DNA of 27,899 bases from Cerioporus squamosus (taxonomy: Eukaryota; Basidiomycota; Agaricomycetes; Polyporales; Polyporaceae). A model generated the notes under the pieces. It was not told the DNA's origin. It worked only from the letters and a program-made list of their open reading frames with translations, and did no database searches. The position numbers and the translations under genes were made by a program. The DNA lies in NCBI GenBank assembly GCA_022592435.1, contig JABYQS010000351.1, positions 1-27,899 of the forward strand, given 5' to 3'. Positions 21,701 through 27,899 of the stretch are shown piece after piece; position 1 is the stretch's first letter, and every line of letters starts with the position of its first letter.

Positions 21701-24106
21701 CGTGGCCTGCGCAGTGTACGTGTCTGCGGAGCCTTATGAGCGACGATCGCGGATGTTACATAGTAGACACACGCACCGACTGGCGTCATGTGGCACAGGA
21801 CTTGGGTTCCGTCGATCCCAACCCAGTTAAACGTAGAGTGCGGGAAGTTGTTGCTGCGAATCGATCTCAGATATGCCTTGAGCCGAAATCTTACGTCCAG
21901 AAGACTTACATGTTGTTCCTAGGTTCCGATCGAATCTCGCCATTAGCTCCGCACATAAGGGCTCACAAGCTGCAACCGATGATGTCGCACTCACCACGAC
22001 AGCTTCTGCGTAAAGAAGTAGTCCATGTCCGCAAGGCGGATCAGCTGCGGAAGTGCACCTGTCAGGCCGAAGGAGTCGGGGAGCCAGGCGGTATTGCACC
22101 GGACCCCGAACCGCGACTCGAAGTAGCGCTGCCCGAAGATGAACTGGCGGGCGAGTGCCTCTCCCGAGGGCATGTTCGCGTCGTTTTCGACCCACGATCC
22201 ACCGACGGGGTGGAATGAGCCCGCCTTGATCTTGTCCTTGACGCGCTCAAAAAGCGGCGGATACAACTAGGCGGTATGAGCGAGATTGTTCTCACAAGCG
22301 AGCGTGTATTTCGTACCTGCTCGAGCCACTTGTACTGCTGTGCCTGACTGCATGTAAAGCGATGCTCAGGATAGCGATCCATAAGATCCACCTGAGTAGA
22401 CCATGAGCGAGCCACCTTCTGCTGAGTGACTCGGTAGGGCCAGAGCCTAAAGATAATAAGCATCTACTCACAAGTCAGCAGGGAGCGTAGAGAACTTACC
22501 AAGCGGTGTCGATGTGGCAGTGGCCGATACCCCAGACCTGGGCTTTCTCTGCACCTTCCTCGTAGACTTTCTCGCCCTTCTGGGCCCAGTCCTCTCCGAA
22601 AACCTCCTCTGCAAGGTTCCTGGCAGCAGTCAGACTGTGAACATCACCCTTCTCGAAGACGTTCATGATGGCATTCGCGGTCGTGAGCGCCTTGTTCTGG
22701 AGCGCCGTGTTACCAGGGACCGACTCTGAAATCTGCCGCAGAGCTTGGAAGTCCCACAGGAGATGCCACGCCTCCATGTTGGGGACGACGAGATCCGCGG
22801 AGGCCAGCCCAAAGTACCTGTTCATCTGTGGCGAGTTCAGTTCAGAGTGCAGGGGAGTAAGTTGAATAACAGAACTTACGTCTGGCGGTGCAATGGTATC
22901 GCCGTTCCAGGGCACACCGAACATACCATTGCAGCTGGACTCTATGACGAACTCGTGCTTTCCGGCCTTGACTGCGCTGCGCGGCAGGATGTATTCTACT
23001 CGACGATCGCCACCTCCTCCGCCAGTAATGCCTTGGAGGGGTGTGCCATCTGTCGAGTATATCATGGCCTCGCAGCTGGGGTCGAACTCGACTGTCCCGG
23101 CGCGTCAGAGCAAGCTTCCGGTACGACGACAAAGGCCACGTACATTGCACCCGCTCGTACTGCTCCCAATATGAGGGTATTGTGACGGAGACCCTCCACC
23201 AATGATTGGTCTACCGAACTCGGTGTGAATAGTGGATTGGCAAACAGCAGGTAGCGCTGTACATACCCCTAGAAAAGTAAGGTAAGCTCGACTTCCAGGC
23301 ATGCATAGCACTAATCCTCGCATTCTGTACATGCGAACACCTGTGGTACCAGTGACGACTCCAATATATGCTCGATTCGTCCCGTGGCTCCCGCGGTCCA
23401 TCCTCAAGAGAGAGTTGAGGAACTGCTATTGTCTGGGCGCAAGGGACTCATGATGCCGCAACTGGTCGTTATAATGGCCCTAAGGGTGGGAGACAAGGCG
23501 GCTCTTCCCCAGCTGCTCTGCATAGCTGCAAAGGAGCTCTCTTGCAACCTCCGCCAGCGATCTTACGCGGAACAGCAGAAGTAACGACGGGGATGCCTTG
23601 AGAGTGGGACATCACATAGAGTTTACTGAGAGCTGCGATCCAAAGCACGGCGTCATCCTTGCTGAGTTTCTCCGTGGTCAGTGGTCACATCCTCGCGTTA
23701 AGTCCCATCTCTCATCAAATGACCTGAGCCGCTACCATACTTCAAGTATGCTTCCGTAAAGAATGCAAGGATCGAGGGTCACAAAGACGATGAGTTACTC
23801 ACATGAAGGCCCGAACGACTCCCCCTTCGACGCCGGCCTAAACTTCTGCTTCATAGCCTCCTCGAAGCTCGGCTTCGACAGCCCCGGCGCGCTCCACACT
23901 TCCAGCTTAACGTGCTCCTTGTTGTCGATCCTGTGCGTGAACAGCACCGACGAGAGGTTGACGTCGGCGAAGTGCCCGCCCTCGAACGTCCCGAGGCGAT
24001 TCTGGGTAAGATGCTTGATCCATTTTGCGCCTGGACCGTAGTTTTCCTTCGGGTATCCCGACGACGCGGATGCGCCGTGGCCTGAATGTCCGTGGTTGCA
24101 TGCCAT
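18783..24106 (-). CDS. AMS1: Vacuolar alpha-mannosidase, glycosyl hydrolase family 38 (Ams1 type), 27 exons
   Basis: This zinc-dependent enzyme removes alpha-mannose from free oligosaccharides in the vacuole; yeast Ams1 reaches it by selective autophagy. Exons in transcript order: 24106-23803, 23268-23267, 23210-23144, 23091-22880, 22825-22500, 22446-22317, 22266-21995, 21918-21910, 21853-21777, 21723-21665, 21615-21532, 21477-21350, 21290-21269, 21213-21186, 21136-21084, 21028-20926, 20867-20859, 20802-20784, 20733-20390, 20337-20238, 20152-20076, 20021-19891, 19838-19817, 19765-19560, 19508-19373, 19311-19213, 19159-18783. Together they give 3396 bases (1131 residues) with no stop and every phase closed. 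Catalytic signs are GHCHIDTAW (zinc His/Asp, about residues 299-301), WLPDSFG (nucleophile Asp about 411), GNGDGGGGP, and NQFHDVLPGSAI (zinc His about 627). C-terminal beta-domain blocks include [20 protein letters not shown] and [11 protein letters not shown]. Most introns are 49-61 bp; outliers are the first (534 bp), 76 bp (21994-21919) and 85 bp (20237-20153, with a long T-rich tract). Confidence 0.95.
20153..20237 (-). other. ams1 intron with an extreme polypyrimidine tract
   Basis: This 85 bp intron has about 30 almost uninterrupted T residues (minus strand) directly before its CAG acceptor. It is one of the longer ams1 introns and the only one with such a tract. The run may be length-variable between strains. 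Confidence 0.8.
20859..20867 (-). other. 9-nt microexon of ams1 encoding the FHD zinc-ligand motif
   Basis: The exon TCCACGATG lies between a 58 bp intron ending CCGTAG and a 56 bp intron starting GTACGT. Spliced, it completes CAA-TTC-CAC-GAT-GTT (Gln-Phe-His-Asp-Val), part of the family motif NQFHDVLPGS. The His is the predicted zinc ligand. The length is a multiple of three, so skipping would keep the frame. Confidence 0.85.
21269..21290 (-). other. 22-nt exon of ams1
   Basis: This exon follows a 59 bp intron ending GATGACAG and precedes a GTGTGT donor. It supplies the residues SGELYLE between LPNW and [10 protein letters not shown], a stretch well conserved in family 38 mannosidases. Adjacent exons of 28 nt (21213-21186) and 19 nt (20802-20784) are also very small. 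Confidence 0.85.
21910..21918 (-). other. 9-nt microexon of ams1 encoding Asn-Asn within WNNINNFPHS
   Basis: The exon GAACAACAT is flanked by CCTAG upstream and GTAAGT downstream. It completes the codons TGG-AAC-AAC-ATC, joining QKLSW to [12 protein letters not shown]. The length is a multiple of three. Confidence 0.85.
23267..23268 (-). other. 2-nt microexon (GG) of ams1
   Basis: Exon 1 ends with T (phase 1) at a GTGAGT donor, and exon 3 must begin exactly at ACC (23210), because the codon before it is TAG within the acceptor. Two bases are missing. TTTTCTAG-GG-GTATGT on the minus strand supplies them, giving TGG and the conserved GPSWTNHWW. The downstream intron is a standard 56 bp. Confidence 0.65.
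23269..23802 (-). other. Exceptionally long (534 bp) first intron of ams1
   Basis: All other ams1 introns are 49-85 bp. This one contains a plus-strand open frame at 23384-23584 with protein-like composition ([19 protein letters not shown], then [17 protein letters not shown]). No terminal repeats or target-site duplication were seen. Confidence 0.6.
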
Positions 24107-24659
24107 CGTCGTGAGAGGGGTGGAGGTCGACGTTGTGGACGACCAGTGCGGTGCGACTGTCGCCGTGTCGGGGACGACGGGCTGATCGTGACTACATAGG
24201 CGCTGCGGGGTATCGTGTTAAGTCCGGGTAATCAACTTTACCCGCTTACTTAATTACTTACTTACTGGTAAGTAATACTTAGTTCAGGTCCACGTCATTA
24301 ATCAAGTCGAACATATACGGGAACCTACTCATGCCTGCCAACAAAGCTATCTCTAGCAAACTACTGTGCTCGAGGGACCTGTGAGGCCTACATATACTGC
24401 ATGATCATACAAGACATTTGCGAACTACATACATGTGAGCACTCTGCAGATGATAGGAACAAATTTCAGGACGGGGGCCGAGACCGCAGAGTCACAGTGT
24501 CCGTGCCGGTATGATATCTAACAATACAACATGAGCAATAACTCACAGACCGATAACGTATCTCTCCAGATAGATCATCGTCCATATACTGCAAGTATGA
24601 AAAGCGGGGGAGGGGGTGCATCTACTAGTAGTAGGAGATGGTCTCTACAAGCGAGGCTA
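24107..24659. promoter_or_regulatory. Intergenic: ams1 promoter and 3' flank of the IML2-like gene
   Basis: This spacer separates two minus-strand genes. It contains a perfect inverted repeat TTACTTAC-TG-GTAAGTAA at 24258-24275 within a run of CTTA repeats, about 150 bases upstream of the ams1 ATG. Its role is unknown. The rest shows no coding signal. Confidence 0.5.
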
Positions 24660-27157
24660 CTAGAGCCGTCGATCACGGTCGAGTGCCTCCAGTGCTGCAT
24701 GCGTCCGCACATGGAGGCCGTTCTGCAAAGGAGATAGGTCAGTCAAGTGGAAAACATGCAACAGAGGCGAAGGGGAAGGGCGTACCTCCATGCTGAACTT
24801 GCCCTGGAATGACAATCGTAATCGGTCAGCCGCACTGGTCTAGGTCGCATTTCAAGAGAGTATGAACGTACCTTCCTCGAGCCAGGAGCCACTTCTAGAG
24901 GTTTACCTGAGTGCGAATGAGGTGTGTCAGCACATGGTACATCAGAATCGAGCCCGAACTAGATATGACCATGCGCCTTGCCAGAACTACGGACGACAAC
25001 TGCATCTGTACCAGAGCCGTCGCGGCACGCAGTGCACCAAACCCACTCCATGAGCACAGCCCATCCGACGCAATGAAAGAATTACCGCAGTAGCACGCAT
25101 GCGCAAACACAAAGGCGGCATCGTATACTCAACCAAAGGACCGTACTTACCGGAAAGCACAAGCTCCAGATGCATTCGAGCGCCATCCTTGTCGCCCTGG
25201 CACGCCAACAGCCGCGCATACTCGAAATCTGCATGCAAAGCCATCAGCGACCTACTCCACGCATCCAACCCTAGGACGGGACACTCACGCGCATAGTACA
25301 CCAGATAATGATCATACGCGATCCTCGGGCCGTCCCTGAAGACCGCCTCGAAAGCGTCCTTCGCGCCCTTCTCGGCCTCGCCCCTTCCTTCTGTCACCGC
25401 CTTCTCCTCCTCCGGGTCAATGACCGCATCCGGGTCCGGGTACGCCACAAACCTCAGACAAATCCCGCGCAAAAAGTTCGCGAGAGCAAGATCGTCCCAG
25501 TACTCCTCCTCACCCTTGCCCTCGGAGCCCGTAGCGTATTTCGCGGGATCCTCCGCGTGCTTCCGGATGGACGCGAGCTGCTCGTCCACGTCCGGCAGCA
25601 TGCGCTGCATGATGACGCCCCGCGGCGCGTGCGCGATCCCAGGAAGAGGTACGCAAACTCGAGCGCGGGCAGGGCGAGCCGCCCGCCCTGCTGTTTGAAC
25701 TTGCGCGCCTTGCGGGCGACAAATTTCTGCACCACGTCCAGGGCACGTTCGAGGGCGTCAGCGGCAGTGGTAGGTTGGGCGGAGCGCGGGAAGTAGGAGT
25801 AACGGCATTAGAACAGGAACGGTGGCCAGTGGCGGACGACGAGCATTCAGCGGAAGGTCAGAAAATGTGGGAGTGGGGGGGCAGATTTACACATGACCCA
25901 CCTCAAGAGGGATGGACTTGCCCGCGATCCTCTGCCGCAGTCCTGGGATCTTCTCCATGAGTTCGGCAACCTCCTCTGCGTGCTTCTCGCCGCCCATTTG
26001 CAGCAGACACACTGCGACGCCGTATGTGTATGTCGCCTTCGACCACTGCAGCAAGGTTTAATCACCAATATCTCAGCGCAAGAAGTGTTCGACTGCGCCC
26101 AAATTCCCGAGCAGTAGGGACCATTTTGACGCAGAGCGAGTTAGCAAGCACTCACCGACGCCTCGGCAGCAAGCGTGCGCCAGTAGTCAAGCGACGCCGC
26201 GATATCCCACAGCGCGAGATTTGCGATGGCCATCTCCCAGAAGGAGATGTGTTGTAAGTTCCGGTACTGGTTCTGGGCTTGCAGTGCCTTCTGGTAATAT
26301 ACGAGCGCCGAGGCGGGCTGACTTCGGCATAAGTGCAAGCGGCCTTGGCCGAACAGAAAGAAGACACCTGTGGCACAAATAACATCAGCATACTAGTACG
26401 GAACTGCAACCCATACCAGTGCCGAGCCGAAACTAGCAAACTGAGAATGACAGGCGGTGTGAAGGACGGAGATAGGAACGTGTATCTCGTACGACCGTCG
26501 AGACAAGGGCGGGAAAAGATGAAGTGGCCAGACTCGTACCGTTCGGATAGCGCTGGATGTGGTAGTCCAGGATCTTCTGCGCCATGTGAATGTCGACACC
26601 CTCAAACGTGAAGCTAGACAACACCAGATGGAAGATGAGCAACGCCATGTCGCAGATGCTGCGGCGCACGCCCTCCTGCTCTGCTCACACACCACGGATG
26701 CATCAGCAACAATCCCCAGAAATCGCATGAAGCATGGACGCACCCAGTCCAATGGCAGGTACATCAGAGTCCTTGCTCCATCCGCCCGCCTTCTGCAGAT
26801 ACGCGAGCCCCGCGCGGCGATCCCCTCTGTATCCGAACAGCTCCACGATGGTGAGCAGACGCGATGGCATCAAGGACAAGATGAGGTTCGAGAGGCCGAC
26901 ACCCAAGTAGACACCTGAACGGAAGTCCGCATCAATGGACGCGTCCTCGGGGCCCTTGCCCTTCGCCTGGGCTTCTGCGTCCATGGCTTCGAGGTATTTG
27001 CCGAGCTGACGTAGATGTTGATCGTGGGTGCGCATGTTCAACCTGAAACGGGGTCCGGATTACTCATGACTGCTTTCGCGCAAGATTCGCCGGAAGGTAC
27101 TCACGCGTCCTTGATGAACGCGAGCAGTCGCCAGAGTAAACGATACCTAGAAGAGCC
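24660..27157 (-). CDS. IML2/TTC39-type TPR protein, 5'-incomplete and frameshifted
   Basis: In yeast, Iml2 helps clear protein inclusions and associates with lipid droplets and mitochondria; that role is transferred by family only. Exons in order: about 27157-27105, 27042-26744, 26680-26540, 26367-26156, 26045-25902, 25726-25289, 25228-25151, 24906-24872, 24803-24786 (18 nt) and 24722-24660. Family blocks are DFRSGVYLGVGLSNLILSLM, then ICDMALLIFHLVLSSFTFEG, then LHLCRSQPASALVYYQKAL, then LQHISFWEMAIANLALWDI, then SKATYTYGVAVCLLQMGG, and HVRTHAALEAL. In exon 25726-25289 the frame shifts after LFLG: a base is missing at 25638/25637, and IAHAPRGVIMQRML continues in the next frame. The exon is 438 nt where 439 would close the phase. 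The first 150 or so residues usual for the family are not found upstream of 27157. Introns here are longer than elsewhere (up to 244 bp). It is a decaying copy or contains a sequence error. Confidence 0.85.
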
Positions 27158-27899
27158 TAGGACGGAGCGTTAGCAGAACGTAATAGGCATGTTGTGAGGC
27201 AGGGAACGCTCGAACGACCGCGGAACATCTGTCAATGGGACAAGGAAGTGCCCGGGTGAAGAATGGTATCTCGGGTGCCGAATAAGAGCGGAAAGTTGCT
27301 CCTCCACCCGGCCGCTATCTAAGACAGTCTCTCCGCCATCCGTTTGGAAGCAGACGAAAGAACGGGAGAACTACCGACACGGCACTAGTGAGACTCTAGG
27401 ACCAGAACTTGCGAGGAGCGTAATGGAACGAACCAGCACGCATCCAGAACTTTGTGGTTTGTGCAGCGTCGACCGAACCTTCCCAAGTTGCCCTCTCTGA
27501 CAATGCGGAGAAGATGCACAGACCAGTGATGGATAGTCCTGGGCAGTGCAAAGAAGAGTACAGAACTGCACCCGGCACTCCCCGGATCCTGTGACCCCAT
27601 GACTCATCAAACTTTGCAATTGTAACAGCGACGCCCCTTGCTATGCATGGCGGCGCGTGTGGCTAATTTCTGTTAACAGGCTATGCAGCCCGTTTGTATG
27701 GGTAGTCGGCGCGGAAACGTGCCAGCGCAGACCAGAGCAGGCGACAGGGCAAAGAGTATGCTCTGCGATCATGCTGTGCGATTCTGGCCGCTAGAAGAGG
27801 CGGGACCGCCGGCACACACCACAGCGTTGTCATCCGAAACAACAATCCGCTGTCACTCCTCCTCGGAACGCATGCACTTGCCCGTTCAAGGACATTCTA
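27158..27899. other. No recognised gene upstream of the IML2-like gene
   Basis: I translated the minus strand looking for the missing N-terminal part of the IML2-like protein and found nothing family-like. Short open frames around 27371-27619 lack recognisable motifs. Confidence 0.45.

Noticed and set aside
21736..22218. Long plus-strand open frame across the ams1 catalytic region
   Set aside because: It is the antisense shadow of the GH38 exon 22266-21995; the minus strand carries the catalytic motifs.
24906..24907. CTCTAG at about 24895 as the acceptor of the short IML2 exon
   Set aside because: It keeps the frame but loses the family's SGKPLEV motif; the CAG acceptor at 24907 retains it.
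25308..25796. Long plus-strand open frame opposite the IML2-like gene
   Set aside because: Family motifs are on the minus strand; the plus frame is Arg-rich, as expected for an antisense shadow of GC-rich coding DNA.

Overview
The window is nuclear DNA from a filamentous basidiomycete, almost certainly an Agaricomycete (mushroom or polypore lineage). Genes are broken by many 49-65 bp introns with GTRNGT donors, CTRAY-like branch points and YAG acceptors. The three neighbouring membrane-protein genes belong to the DUF6533 seven-helix family, which is expanded in Agaricomycetes. No rRNA, tRNA, CRISPR array or complete transposable element was recognised.

Layout, left to right. (1) 1-1257 has no recognisable gene. 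(2) 1258-3187 (+) is an RNA exonuclease of the Rex1/REXO family, with its extreme N-terminus unresolved. (3) 3792-12173 is a membrane-protein cluster: DUF6533 copy A (+, 3792-5403), copy C (-, 7433-5626), an F-box protein (-, 10353-8529) and copy B (-, 12173-10572). A and B are close paralogues in opposite orientation; A carries a stop codon absent from B. (4) 12174-14481 is mostly without recognisable genes. (5) 14482-15071 (+) is an Hsp20 small heat-shock protein with a heat-shock-element-like promoter. (6) 15072-18782 holds a leucine-rich F-box-like fragment (-) and an unidentified plus-strand coding remnant. (7) 24106-18783 (-) is a vacuolar alpha-mannosidase (Ams1, GH38) that I could splice completely into 27 exons and 1131 codons. 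(8) 27157-24660 (-) is an IML2/TTC39-type TPR protein that lacks its N-terminal part and has a one-base frameshift.

The most interesting signal is in splicing. The ams1 reading frame can only be closed through a 2-nt microexon (GG at 23268-23267), which completes a conserved tryptophan codon. All three DUF6533 paralogues are best explained by a 2-nt microexon at one homologous position (AT, AC and AG). ams1 also has two 9-nt exons, one of which encodes the Phe-His-Asp that carries a predicted zinc ligand, plus 19-, 22-, 22- and 28-nt exons. All of this comes from reading splice sites and frames by eye and would be settled by RNA reads.

Functionally the genes look like an ordinary mix (RNA 3'-end processing, F-box adaptor, stress chaperone, vacuolar glycan turnover, TPR protein) rather than one pathway. 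I see no evidence of a metabolic or defence cluster.
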